Assembly: GCF_000429605.1 (NCBI RefSeq) | Contig: NZ_KE386925.1 | Span: 337,209 to 401,208, forward strand | Direction of reading: 5' to 3' | Source of the DNA: Azonexus hydrophilus DSM 23864 | GTDB taxonomy: Bacteria; Pseudomonadota; Gammaproteobacteria; Burkholderiales; Rhodocyclaceae | Length of the DNA: 64,000 nt | In this document: positions 1 to 8,765 of the stretch, in pieces | Layout of the letters: each line of letters opens with the position of its first letter | Position numbering within the stretch: position 1 is the stretch's first letter | Made by a program: the position numbers and the translations under genes | The notes under the pieces: generated by a model | What the model saw: only the letters and a program-made list of their open reading frames with translations | What the model was told of the DNA's origin: nothing | Database searches by the model: none

Positions 1-40
1 AGTTCTGAAACTGGCCTATCCCCGCGAACGCGGGGGAACC
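1..40 (-). CRISPR. Leader-proximal end of a type I-E CRISPR array (first repeat plus 11 nt of first spacer)
   Basis: Positions about 12-40 hold one unit that, on the minus strand, reads GGTTCCCCCGCG, then TT, then CGCGGGGATAGG. This is the short palindromic, 29-nt-class repeat typical of type I-E. Only 11 nt of the next spacer are inside the window, so the array continues beyond the left edge. Its orientation (leader, repeat, spacers running leftward) matches the minus-strand cas operon that ends with cas2. Exact repeat borders cannot be fixed from a single copy. Confidence 0.8.
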
Positions 41-107
41 TCTTGTAGATAGCCCTATGATCTACAAAAGAAAACATCAAAAGTGATTCGAATTTTTAAA
101 GAGCACT
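41..107 (-). promoter_or_regulatory. CRISPR leader between cas2 and the first repeat
   Basis: This 67-nt AT-rich stretch separates the cas2 stop from the first repeat, where a type I-E leader is expected. Next to the repeat lies a perfect 8-bp inverted repeat, TTGTAGAT at 43-50 and ATCTACAA at 60-67, with a 9-nt spacer. An IHF-like core (ATCAA at about 77-82) is weak and does not fit the full consensus. Leaders of this type carry the array promoter and the adaptation signals recognised by Cas1-Cas2 and IHF; their placement here is inference. Confidence 0.6.
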
Positions 108-404
108 CTACAACATTCGTTTAACCAGCCAAAGGCCATCTACCTCTACGAGTTCTCTTGGAGGCTCACCCAAGGTCTTGATGCCAACCCCACCGGTTTC
201 ATTCATATCCCGCCAGACCATGACAACGCTTCCTTGAGGCTCGGCCGAAAACCAGCTCTCCAAGGTCTCCCAGGCTCTCGACCTCACGCCAGGATTCATT
301 CGGGGCGAGATGTAGACCGTCGGCGCAATTTCCAACATGACCGATGCCAGAAACCCACGAAACCGATAAGGCACATCACGCGTCACTATCACTACCAGCG
401 CCAT
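108..404 (-). CDS. cas2: CRISPR-associated protein Cas2, type I-E
   Basis: A 98-residue protein opening MALVVIVTRDVPYRFRGFL, typical of the Cas2e subgroup with a ferredoxin-like fold. Cas2 forms the dimer at the centre of the Cas1-Cas2 integrase, which inserts new spacers at the leader end of the array. It is the last gene of the cas operon, and its start lies 29 nt inside the end of cas1, so the two adaptation genes are probably translationally coupled. The leader and first repeat follow directly. Length is normal for the family and nothing suggests decay. Confidence 0.93.
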   Translation of the reverse strand: MALVVIVTRDVPYRFRGFLASVMLEIAPTVYISPRMNPGVRSRAWETLESWFSAEPQGSVVMVWRDMNETGGVGIKTLGEPPRELVEVDGLWLVKRML

Positions 405-1269
405 CGCTTTCCTCCGTCCGCAATACCTGTTTGATCTTGTCGATCATGCTGGCAATGACATCCTGCTTCCGAAACACCGTAGACGCCTCGCGTCTGACCA
501 GGCGGTCGATACTGGTTTGGTCGCCGTTGATCGCCTTTTTTGCCACCGAGAAAGCAATTTGCAGCGTGATCGTGTCGCGAAACAAATCGGCAATGTCCAG
601 CACAAACGCCTGCCCGGAATCCTCGTGGATAAAGCCTAGCTGTGGAATTGCTGCCAGCGACTGAACGGCGATAGCGGCGGCCCCCTGAACCGCCGTAGCC
701 GCATGGTTGATCGCCTGATTCGGTATATCCGTGGCCTCTGGATTATTTCTGTCGTAATGCCGCCCGTCCCAGGGAATACCGTATTTATCCGCCATCAAAC
801 GATAAATCGCCTTTACCCGCGCGCCCTCGATGCCGCGCAGTGTATCCAGATCACGATGCGGCAGGATTTCGCCCAAGCGCAAGGCATACATGTGCCGAGC
901 AACGCTGACGCGGCGACGAGGACTCCCCCATAGCTCGGCCTGACGACGAGCCACGTCCGAGCGATCCGGCAGCAGTGGCGGCGCCGTGTAAGTGCGAACC
1001 CCATCCTGCCCGACAGCCGCCATCAGGGTTCCGTGTCTTGCCAGCAGGCGCAGGGCGTCATGCGTCACGCTACTGCCCGGCCCGAGCAGGATCATCGAAA
1101 CAGCCTGATGCGGTATCTGCAGCACATGGGGTGTCAGCGAATCCTTGCCTGCCATGAAATGCAGGCAGCCATCAATCACGCAAAGTTCACCGCGTTCCAG
1201 CCAGATCAGCCCATGTCGATCCGCATGGGGAACGCGGGCCGTTTCCAGCCCGAGTCGCCCTTTCAGCAT
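376..1269 (-). CDS. cas1: CRISPR-associated integrase Cas1, type I-E
   Basis: A 297-residue Cas1, the catalytic subunit of spacer acquisition. The all-helical C-terminal domain shows the expected metal-binding positions: Glu in RGIEGARVKAIY, His in LGFIHEDSG and Asp in FVLDIADLFR. In the family these three residues hold the divalent metal for the integration reaction. The start overlaps the end of cas6e by 7 nt and the end overlaps cas2 by 29 nt. An intact cas1 and cas2 beside a leader suggest an adaptation-competent locus; activity is inferred. Confidence 0.95.
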   Translation of the reverse strand: MLKGRLGLETARVPHADRHGLIWLERGELCVIDGCLHFMAGKDSLTPHVLQIPHQAVSMILLGPGSSVTHDALRLLARHGTLMAAVGQDGVRTYTAPPLLPDRSDVARRQAELWGSPRRRVSVARHMYALRLGEILPHRDLDTLRGIEGARVKAIYRLMADKYGIPWDGRHYDRNNPEATDIPNQAINHAATAVQGAAAIAVQSLAAIPQLGFIHEDSGQAFVLDIADLFRDTITLQIAFSVAKKAINGDQTSIDRLVRREASTVFRKQDVIASMIDKIKQVLRTEESDGAGSDSDA

Positions 1270-2000
1270 GCGCTGGCCGGCCTGAGCAACAACATGCCAA
1301 AACCGAAAGCGCGATGTCGCCCCACTCCTCTGGCTAACAGACGGTTGAATGCTTCGGGATCACCGACCAGCAACTGCCCCTTGAAAACAACATCCGGCCC
1401 GCTAATGCTGGCAGTTTTTCGTTTGCCGTTGTCACCGTTCCCGGTTTTGCGCAATACACGCGTGAGCTTGAACGATTCCATCCGGGTCTCGACAATTTCG
1501 GCAGCACCATCGACAGCTAGTTGCTTGACCAACCAGTCCGTATAAACCGCTGTTCGCTCAGCCAAGCTTCCATTTTTTGCGTCTTTTTCACTGTCGACCG
1601 CAGGATTTATGGCGTGCAGGAAGGCATCGCGCTCCCCGCCTTCCTTACTACGCACGACCGGACGAACCCTTAACTCAAAGCCCAAGCGCTGTCCCGTTTT
1701 CCAAGCGTTGGGGAATGGGCGCGCATCCAGCGCATCAAGCCCCAAGGCGCGGGCCACATCCGGAGTCGCCAGTGCGGCGTTCAAACGCAAGCTTTCCAGG
1801 TCGGCTGAGGTGTAAGCCAGCAAGCCCTGCCGCCCTCCCAGATAATGGAAAGGCTTCGGCGCCAGATCGCCGAATGCGGAACAAAGCAGGGCGTGCAGCG
1901 CATAGCCGAAATCACCATCCGGTGACAGCAAACCATGACGCGTGGCCCACGGCGCCAACGCTGCCGGGTCCGGTTGCAAACGCAATAACTGAAAAGTCAT
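1263..2000 (-). CDS. cas6e: CRISPR RNA endonuclease Cas6e (Cse3/CasE)
   Basis: A 245-residue Cas6e. This enzyme cuts the CRISPR transcript at the base of the repeat hairpin and stays bound to the crRNA 3' handle as a Cascade subunit. The C-terminal glycine-rich loop GVGRHRAFGFGMLLL is the family hallmark, and the position between cas5 and cas1 is canonical for type I-E. Its ATG overlaps the cas5e stop (ATGA at 1997-2000). It is somewhat longer than the E. coli protein. The catalytic His was not assigned with certainty. Confidence 0.92.
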   Translation of the reverse strand: MTFQLLRLQPDPAALAPWATRHGLLSPDGDFGYALHALLCSAFGDLAPKPFHYLGGRQGLLAYTSADLESLRLNAALATPDVARALGLDALDARPFPNAWKTGQRLGFELRVRPVVRSKEGGERDAFLHAINPAVDSEKDAKNGSLAERTAVYTDWLVKQLAVDGAAEIVETRMESFKLTRVLRKTGNGDNGKRKTASISGPDVVFKGQLLVGDPEAFNRLLARGVGRHRAFGFGMLLLRPASAC

Positions 2001-2710
2001 GTTGTCACTCCCGGCGCATCAAATACCCCTTCCCGTACGGGCCGCCACCCACCGTGAACACCGCAGGACCAATTACGCTCATCGCACAAATCCAGAACGC
2101 GATCACCAGCCAGAACGCCCTCGCCATCCGGCCATTGCAAGCGCAAACCGATGGGTCTCTCGGGAAATGGAACGGCTTTTAGGGCTTCAAGAATATTCGT
2201 TGCATCCTGCCAACCGGCAAACACTCGCCGACTGGGCAGGCAAGATTTCCGGCCGATGAACAATGGGCGCGCCGGGTGATCAAGTGCTTGCGCAAGATCA
2301 TCCAGTGTTGGGGTCTCTGCCGCTGGCTCAAGACGTAGTGCGACAAGAACGTTCAGGCTGGCGTGGTAATCACGGTAACGAAGGTGCGGTGAATTGTATG
2401 ATCCAGCCCCACCACGTCGCTCTTCCGGCGCGCCCCAGGTTGTCCACCCTTTGTCAGCCGCCCCCAACTGCGCCGTCTGAAAATCCGTGAGGCGCTGAAT
2501 CTCGCTGTCGAGTCTGGCACCAACCACCAAACGGCTTTGCAAGCGAGCATGGAGTTTGCTTTCTTCACGCCGATAGCCCAAGGCATTTGCCAGCAACCCC
2601 GTCACCATGGAAAGCGCAGGAAAATCCCGGATCACGCCATAGTTATCGATGGTTTCCCCACCGAAGGCGATCAACGGAGCTTCCAGGCGCATCAAAAGAT
2701 GGCGTGGCAT
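1997..2710 (-). CDS. cas5e: Cascade subunit Cas5e (CasD)
   Basis: A 237-residue Cas5 RAMP protein opening MPRHLLMRLEAPLIAFGGE, which matches the Cas5e N-terminus. In Cascade, Cas5e binds the 5' handle of the crRNA and contacts Cse1 at the foot of the complex. It starts 1 nt after the cas7e stop and overlaps cas6e by 4 nt, so the genes form one translational block. Length is normal for the family. Confidence 0.92.
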   Translation of the reverse strand: MPRHLLMRLEAPLIAFGGETIDNYGVIRDFPALSMVTGLLANALGYRREESKLHARLQSRLVVGARLDSEIQRLTDFQTAQLGAADKGWTTWGAPEERRGGAGSYNSPHLRYRDYHASLNVLVALRLEPAAETPTLDDLAQALDHPARPLFIGRKSCLPSRRVFAGWQDATNILEALKAVPFPERPIGLRLQWPDGEGVLAGDRVLDLCDERNWSCGVHGGWRPVREGVFDAPGVTT

Positions 2711-2711
2711 G

Positions 2712-3920
2712 TCAGCAAGCCCCTTGCTCGATAATTCCCTTCGCCCAATCGGCCAATTGGTTCAGGTTCAGGCGCTCGGCGCCCGGCACACTGACGGGAT
2801 CAACAGACAGGAAACGACGAGCCAGCGGTGCGCCGTAGGCATCATCCATGGCGGCAATTTCCGCAGTCAGCTTGCCCACCGCCCGCTGCCGAATGGGCGC
2901 GCTGTTGTCGTCCAGAGACAAGGCGTTGTGAAAGGCTGCGGCCAAGCTGCGCGGTTGCCAGTCGCCTGCTTCCACCAGCATGAACTTCGCCCAATCGAAG
3001 GGTGCTGTCGAGCCGCGTTTAGCGCCCGGACTAACCGTGGCAATGAGGTGAAGCAAATGCTGAACGACTCGCCCTGCCAACTCTCGGCGTTCAGAAGGAG
3101 TAGCACTGGCAAAGCATTGATTGATGTCAATCCCCTCCAGATTTGCAATCAGTTGAGGAACATCCACGACGACATAACCATAGTAAAGACCTGACGCGAG
3201 TTCGGTGTCGAAGATACCCCCCGATCCTTGCTCTTCAAGACCAGGCATCAGATCGTCAACCACAGTGAAGTAATCATTCTCGACCTGCGCTTTATGCACC
3301 GTAAAAGAATGTGCCACATAGATTGCAGCATCACGGTCTGCAAGAACATCGGATGTCACCATACGGCCGAACAAAGCTGAAACCAAGCCGCTCTGCTTCA
3401 TCATGACTTCCAAATTCTCCTTTACTGATTTTTCACCCTTAGGCGCCTTCCCGGAGATTTTTTCCTTAACCGCTTGGCTCAATTCCTTTTCATCTGCACA
3501 GCTTCTGGCCAGCTCAAGACAAATTGACAGGAGGTAATTGAATTCACTCACTCCGAGCAATAGCACTTCACTGGTCTTGAATTTATCCTTTTTCTTTTTG
3601 TCGCGATTCAGCCCTAATCCATCACATAAGCCCGAGGTGGCGGCTTCGGCTAAATCGGTCGAAATCCCTTCTTGTTCCAATCTTGTCCGAATAGTGTGCA
3701 GAAAATATGCGGACCGTTCCTCTAGGGGGAAGCCCAATTTCGAAAGCGAAAAATGATCGTCTGTATGCCGCCAATGACGTTTCAAACATTGCGAGGAAAT
3801 CCGGGTGCGAACGGCATCCCCCAAGGGAAGGCGCTTGGCGAGACCGGCATCGTCACGGTTCAGCAGCGCGGCCGGGTAAGTGTGCAGGGTGTGAATTTGA
3901 ATAAAGCGCGGGATTTGCAT
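2712..3920 (-). CDS. cas7e: Cascade backbone subunit Cas7e (Cse4/CasC)
   Basis: A 402-residue Cas7e with the typical opening MQIPRFIQIHTLHTYP and the conserved segment RTRISSQCLKRHWR. Six copies of Cas7e form the backbone filament along the crRNA spacer in type I-E Cascade. The protein is slightly longer than the E. coli homologue; a charged stretch near DKKKKDKFKTSE may account for part of this. It lies 21 nt downstream of cse2 and 1 nt upstream of cas5e in the canonical order. Confidence 0.93.
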   Translation of the reverse strand: MQIPRFIQIHTLHTYPAALLNRDDAGLAKRLPLGDAVRTRISSQCLKRHWRHTDDHFSLSKLGFPLEERSAYFLHTIRTRLEQEGISTDLAEAATSGLCDGLGLNRDKKKKDKFKTSEVLLLGVSEFNYLLSICLELARSCADEKELSQAVKEKISGKAPKGEKSVKENLEVMMKQSGLVSALFGRMVTSDVLADRDAAIYVAHSFTVHKAQVENDYFTVVDDLMPGLEEQGSGGIFDTELASGLYYGYVVVDVPQLIANLEGIDINQCFASATPSERRELAGRVVQHLLHLIATVSPGAKRGSTAPFDWAKFMLVEAGDWQPRSLAAAFHNALSLDDNSAPIRQRAVGKLTAEIAAMDDAYGAPLARRFLSVDPVSVPGAERLNLNQLADWAKGIIEQGAC

Positions 3921-3941
3921 GATCAGGCTCCAATAAGTGAA

Positions 3942-4526
3942 TTAGTGCTTCGGTTTCTTGGCTTCGGCAGAAAAGTAACTGCCAGCAATTCGTAGTCGTG
4001 TGGCTTCGGCGGTCTCTTCATCGCGCCCCTGATGAAGCACCAGATCGCCCAGATCGAACCAGTTCGGCGCTTTACCCTTGCTTGCGAGCAGGCGAAGCAG
4101 GCGGGGAAGAAGCTGGCGGAAAGCATCGCCTCGGGCGGTCAGCAGCTTGGTAACACGCGATTCGGAAACATCCGCGTCACTGAGTTGTTTTCCCAGCCTT
4201 TGGCTTGCATCGTGGCCTGCCAGCGCCATGCCATGCGCAATCGTTCCCCAGCGTTGCCAGGTCTCAGGTTGCCAGGTCTCGGGTGAAAAACCGGCATACA
4301 CCAAAGCCCGCGAAAGCGCCGCAATCTGATGGGGGCGCAACTCCGCGTCCGGATCGAGTCGGGCCAGCGCCGCCCGTTCGCCGTTATCCAGGCCATGCGC
4401 ATCGCCTTTGAAACGTGCAGCCTGGGTAATGATCTGAGCGAGTTTCGCGAGCGGACTTTCCTGCCTTGGGGCAGCACTCACCTCGGGCAAAGGTAATTCC
4501 GATGAATCGGCATCATGGATGCTCAT
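3942..4526 (-). CDS. cse2: Cascade small subunit Cse2 (CasB)
   Basis: A 194-residue Cse2, the small subunit that dimerises along the Cas7 filament and stabilises the R-loop. The start is placed at the ATG beginning MSIHDADSS because an AAGGAG Shine-Dalgarno lies 7-8 nt upstream. An in-frame extension reaches further into cse1 (ATG at 4679) but reads out as low-quality coding. With this start the gene overlaps the end of cse1 by 14 nt. The helical core includes RPHQIAALSRALVYAGF. Assignment rests on residues and on its place between cse1 and cas7e. Confidence 0.88.
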   Translation of the reverse strand: MSIHDADSSELPLPEVSAAPRQESPLAKLAQIITQAARFKGDAHGLDNGERAALARLDPDAELRPHQIAALSRALVYAGFSPETWQPETWQRWGTIAHGMALAGHDASQRLGKQLSDADVSESRVTKLLTARGDAFRQLLPRLLRLLASKGKAPNWFDLGDLVLHQGRDEETAEATRLRIAGSYFSAEAKKPKH

Positions 4527-6135
4527 GGGCAAGCTCCTTGTTGGTGGATTGTTGGCGGTAGTACTCGGCAAGTGCGGGTAGGGTTTTGGTGCTGCGCAAA
4601 CCGGCATGAAAACGGGACAGCGCAGCCGCTTGGGCGCGATAGCGTTGCTCACCGCACTGTGGTCCGGCGGCAAAGGCACGTTTCAAAATGGTTTCGGCGG
4701 AAGAAACCATGGAGAGCAACCAGTTCAAATGCTCGGTTTCTGGTTGATCTGACTCGATTTCATTATTTAACGCACTGAAGAAACGGGCATCTTCGAGTTC
4801 TTCAAAAGCCGCCGCTAAGTAAGCAGCCTTTTTGCTAAGGCTTTCCGGTATATCCCGGGGATTATTTCTGGTTTTCCCTCCATCAAGGAGGACCAATATC
4901 GAATTTCTTAGCAAAAATGCCAATTGTCCGACAGCATAAACTCGCTCTTTTGCAACACTAGCAAGGCGGTTTGTTTGCCTATCCAAGAGCAATCTTCGTA
5001 CGGTCGGTGATATGGGAATGCGACGCTCGTGATACCCATCGGTTGTACTCTGTCCGCCAGCAATCGATTGGGCCACGAGTTCGATTTGTCCGGCAATTTC
5101 AGTCGTACCGATTATCTGCGCAGGCGGTTTCTTGAACTCCGAACCATAAGCCAATTCAGCCAGTCGCTTATAGTTAAACCCAGAAGCAGATACACCTAGA
5201 GATTTCCCCTCTACAGCATGAACGGGAGTCCAAAGATCGCCGGTATTTCCTTTTCGAGCTTTGGCCTCATCTTTAGAAATTCGCGGTCCTTTTGTAGTGG
5301 TTCTTAGCGCCCGGATTCCAGCAGGAATCTCTATCAAGCGAACTCTTCGGCAGATTTCGATAAAAAATGGGTCGAGTTGAGAAAATGAAAAAGCCTTTTC
5401 TCCATCCCACGGAATTAACCAGAGAAGTTCGATTCCATCCCGCTCTTTGTAGCCAAGCTTAAGAAGCTCTTGGCGATGTTGCACAGCAATCGCAACATCT
5501 CGTTTCCATCGGTTTCCAAACCCTTTACATAAGACAACACCAAGCCCTGGGCGGCTAGATGAGCCTCCATTCATCCTTGCTATCCCGTAATTCCCCGCGC
5601 CCGGAAATGGTGCTTGCGTTTGGAGACTAACCAAGCCATAGATCCAGTCATCCGCCTTCGACAAACGAATGCGCTCTTGTTTCAAGTCGTGATTTTTTGA
5701 TGTAACCAATACATCAATACTGTCTGGTGATGGACTGTCATCGGTCCATCCATCAACCCTCCCGCCCGGCACCGGCGCCTGCATGAAAGCCGGCCGGTCA
5801 TGTGGCGAAATCAGGCACCAGGCAGCGCCGTCCGGATCGTCTGGCGTCAGTCCCAACAATGCCTCTTTCCAAGCTGACTCGGTATCAAATACCTCCTCTC
5901 GATCCGCCCGGTGCATAGCCATCGCCGCGAGCTGAACCAGAAAGGCGTGCCATGGGTGGCGCTGGTGTGGGCGTAATGCGGGGAAGTCGCGTACTTCATC
6001 GTTTGCCAAGGCAACAAACAAAGCCGGCAGACTGAAAGACTTGGGCTGCCCATCGGCAACCAGGCGAGCTCGGATCAATGGATCATCCAGCAGGTTGTAG
6101 CGTAGTGTCACGGCGTATCCTCCGGCGGTTTTCAT
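4513..6135 (-). CDS. cse1: Cascade large subunit Cse1 (CasA, Cas8e)
   Basis: A 540-residue Cse1, the large Cascade subunit that recognises the PAM and recruits Cas3. The N-terminus YNLLDDPLIRARL and the segment LRPHQRHPWHAFLVQLAAMA are typical of the family. Its ATG overlaps the cas3 stop by 4 nt (ATGA at 6132-6135) and its end overlaps cse2. Length is within the usual 500-550 range. The DNA is slightly more AT-rich between about 4.8 and 5.7 kb than in neighbouring genes, as is common in variable Cas8 proteins. Confidence 0.92.
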   Translation of the reverse strand: MKTAGGYAVTLRYNLLDDPLIRARLVADGQPKSFSLPALFVALANDEVRDFPALRPHQRHPWHAFLVQLAAMAMHRADREEVFDTESAWKEALLGLTPDDPDGAAWCLISPHDRPAFMQAPVPGGRVDGWTDDSPSPDSIDVLVTSKNHDLKQERIRLSKADDWIYGLVSLQTQAPFPGAGNYGIARMNGGSSSRPGLGVVLCKGFGNRWKRDVAIAVQHRQELLKLGYKERDGIELLWLIPWDGEKAFSFSQLDPFFIEICRRVRLIEIPAGIRALRTTTKGPRISKDEAKARKGNTGDLWTPVHAVEGKSLGVSASGFNYKRLAELAYGSEFKKPPAQIIGTTEIAGQIELVAQSIAGGQSTTDGYHERRIPISPTVRRLLLDRQTNRLASVAKERVYAVGQLAFLLRNSILVLLDGGKTRNNPRDIPESLSKKAAYLAAAFEELEDARFFSALNNEIESDQPETEHLNWLLSMVSSAETILKRAFAAGPQCGEQRYRAQAAALSRFHAGLRSTKTLPALAEYYRQQSTNKELAHEHP

Positions 6136-8729
6136 TCATCCTTGAGGCGTTCAAGCCCCAAGCGGCTATAGCGAAAAGAAGCAGAGCCCAAACGAAATGT
6201 AATGCAATCGTCCTGGCCGGGCGCTGCATCTGGCTCGGCATCGAGCGGCAAATCCTTCGGCAACAGGTAATGTCGTATCGGCAGTTCCTTGAGCGGAAAA
6301 CCAAAGGGGCCGATCACGTCAGAAAAGCGTGCCACTCTGTCTTGCGCACCCAGACGCGTTGCGACTTGCACATCGTGAGGAAACTCGACTTCGCCAAACG
6401 CCTGCTCGATGTCCAGTGAATGCAGATAGCCCAAGGCTTTCTGAGCCCCCGTGTCTCCCTCGATTTTCTGGGCCAGCCCTTGCCAAGCCTCACCCAATTG
6501 CGTTTCCAGTGCGCGCAATTTGTCCGGGTGAGTTGCCGCCTCAACGAGATAGCGATTGTCCTCAGGAATCACAACCTCCGGCTTTTCGAGCAGCAGTCGT
6601 CGCGTTGCTTCAAGAATGCTCAGGTCGGCATATACCCCGCCACCGTTATGGAAACGGCCCAAGCCATGTTGTGGTCGGGCGAGCATGGGCGAGAGGTCAT
6701 TTCCTGCTGGCGTCAGCACAATGGCCTGGGCTTTGCGAAAAGCTTCCGGGCGTTCGTTTTCATGCCGGTGCAAACGCCCAAGCCGCTGCAACAGCACATC
6801 CATCGGGCACAAATCGGTGATAAGGAAATCGGCGTCAATGTCCAGGCTTTGTTCCAGCGTCTGGGTACCGACAACGATCAAGGGGCCTGCCGGCCGAGCT
6901 TTACCTAGCTGCTGCTCGATGGCGGCATCAAGTTCCGGTCTATCCTGACGGCTGAAACGGCTGTGGTGCAGCGTTCTCACACCTTTGACGCTGAACAGCC
7001 ATGCCAGATCGGGAACTTGCTTTTCCAGTGCGTTCAGCGTGGCCACAGCAGCCGGGACCGTGTTGCGGATAATCAGCACCTTGGCGCCTTGCGCAGCGGC
7101 CTCAATGGCCAATTGCGCGATTTTCTCAGGGGCTGCGATGCAGTCACGAGAGCTCCAATTCACTCGCTTTGAGCGCCCTGTTCCGGGTATGGCCCGAATG
7201 CCATGACGATCTGAAATTGCCGGATACGGCACGGCACAAGCCTGCTCGAACGACATGTTCGGGATCAAACCTGACCGCCCGGTCGGTGCCAAGGCCAAAT
7301 AGCGACTGCGTGCGCTAGAACCCAGCGTGGCCGACAACAGCAAGGCATGCCCACCACAACCCAGATGCGCTTTCAGCAAACGTTCCAGCAGTACCGTCAT
7401 GTAGGCATCAGAAGCGTGAACCTCATCCACGACCAGCAGGCTGCGGGCAAGTGTTGCATGGCGTAGATGCGCATGACGAACTTGCAGGGCGCCCAATAGC
7501 GCCTGGTCAATGGTGCCAACCGCGACCGGCGCGGCAAGGAAACGCTTGGAGTTTTCCGCGGCCCAGCGTTGGTGCGCCTTCTGATCGTCGGGCGAGTCGT
7601 TCCAGAAAACCTCGAAATTCGCCATGGCCTTTATCTCTTCGCCATCGGCAGCGACGTAGCCCGGTAGCGCGCGTAAAGCGAGGGGTGGATTTTCCGGCCA
7701 CAAGCGTTTCAGGGTGTCCTGCACCCGTTGATAAAGCTGGGTCGCCGCTACCCGTGTAGGCAAGGCGAAGTAGAGGCTATCCACCAAACCAGAGCGGAAA
7801 AGATGAACATAACGCCACAGCGCCGCTTCGGTTTTGCCACTGCCAGTTTCTGATTCGAGGATGACCAAAGGACCGAGGGAATCATCGCTCATCGCTGCCT
7901 GGACAGGACGGGGATCGAAACCGCCGAAAACATCAGCAAAGCTTGGCGCTAAGGCAACGAGTTTGGCGCGCCAATTGTCGCTATCCAGTCCCAGGCTGGT
8001 GATGGCCTTATCAGCCATGGATGCTGCGGTTTCTGCGCGATTCTCGCCTGCTTCGGAAAACTCGAAAAAGCGTGTATCCGATCCCAGCCAGTCAGCCAAC
8101 TGAACCAGTCCAGCAAACAGGTGCCCGAAACTTGGAGCGTGCGGCAATGCCTGACCGCCGACATCAAAGGCGCTTGGGTAAAGCTCTGGCGCGCGGTACG
8201 CAATTTCTTTCAGTACAACAGCAGGGTCGTATTTCCCTTCATGGGATTTCCAGATGCTCGAACTGACACCAGGGCTATCCTTGATCGGCCGTCCGTGATG
8301 GCTGATGCTCGCAGTCAACAATGAATCGACCGCATCACCCCAAGTACAGATTTTTTCAATCAAAGGCTCGATAGCCTCGGCCGATGTCGCGACCTGGAAT
8401 AATTTGACGGCCTCAACGCCATGCCCTGCCGTAATCTGCACAGGCCAACTTGGAGGAATTTTTGTCTTCCAGCGTTTGGCCTGAAAACCGCTATTTGCCT
8501 TACCGATGTCGTGCAGGAATGCCAGCACGGCAAGGCGGGCAATATCCTGCTCGGTCAGCTTTATGCCCGCGCATCGTTCGAGGGCGCGGCGTATTGATCT
8601 ACACTGGGCTAGCCGGGTAAAGCAAGCTGCCACATCGATCATGTGGTCAACAAGAAAATGCCAAGCAACAATTTGTCCATCGGCATCAAATGACAGCTTT
8701 CCAAATGCCCGAAATTCATTCATTGACAT
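6132..8729 (-). CDS. cas3: CRISPR-associated HD nuclease-helicase Cas3
   Basis: An 865-residue Cas3 that unwinds and degrades target DNA after Cascade binding. The N-terminal HD nuclease domain shows FLHDIGKANSGFQ (HD at 73-74), a further His in AGHGVEA and HH in SISHHGRP. The SF2 helicase shows Walker A ETGSGKT (294-300), the DEVH box (435-438), LLLSATLG and QRLGRLHRH. All catalytic motifs are intact. Two ATGs lie close together at the 5' end (MSMNEF); the first is used here. It is 36 nt downstream of the WYL regulator and overlaps cse1. Confidence 0.96.
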   Translation of the reverse strand: MSMNEFRAFGKLSFDADGQIVAWHFLVDHMIDVAACFTRLAQCRSIRRALERCAGIKLTEQDIARLAVLAFLHDIGKANSGFQAKRWKTKIPPSWPVQITAGHGVEAVKLFQVATSAEAIEPLIEKICTWGDAVDSLLTASISHHGRPIKDSPGVSSSIWKSHEGKYDPAVVLKEIAYRAPELYPSAFDVGGQALPHAPSFGHLFAGLVQLADWLGSDTRFFEFSEAGENRAETAASMADKAITSLGLDSDNWRAKLVALAPSFADVFGGFDPRPVQAAMSDDSLGPLVILESETGSGKTEAALWRYVHLFRSGLVDSLYFALPTRVAATQLYQRVQDTLKRLWPENPPLALRALPGYVAADGEEIKAMANFEVFWNDSPDDQKAHQRWAAENSKRFLAAPVAVGTIDQALLGALQVRHAHLRHATLARSLLVVDEVHASDAYMTVLLERLLKAHLGCGGHALLLSATLGSSARSRYLALAPTGRSGLIPNMSFEQACAVPYPAISDRHGIRAIPGTGRSKRVNWSSRDCIAAPEKIAQLAIEAAAQGAKVLIIRNTVPAAVATLNALEKQVPDLAWLFSVKGVRTLHHSRFSRQDRPELDAAIEQQLGKARPAGPLIVVGTQTLEQSLDIDADFLITDLCPMDVLLQRLGRLHRHENERPEAFRKAQAIVLTPAGNDLSPMLARPQHGLGRFHNGGGVYADLSILEATRRLLLEKPEVVIPEDNRYLVEAATHPDKLRALETQLGEAWQGLAQKIEGDTGAQKALGYLHSLDIEQAFGEVEFPHDVQVATRLGAQDRVARFSDVIGPFGFPLKELPIRHYLLPKDLPLDAEPDAAPGQDDCITFRLGSASFRYSRLGLERLKDE

Positions 8730-8765
8730 GATTACCCGCTTTCACGACAGCCACTAATCCAAAGC

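Noticed and set aside
4527-4679. 51-codon extension of cse2 into cse1
   Set aside because: It is Pro/Ala/Cys-rich out-of-frame cse1 sequence, while a good Shine-Dalgarno precedes the internal ATG.
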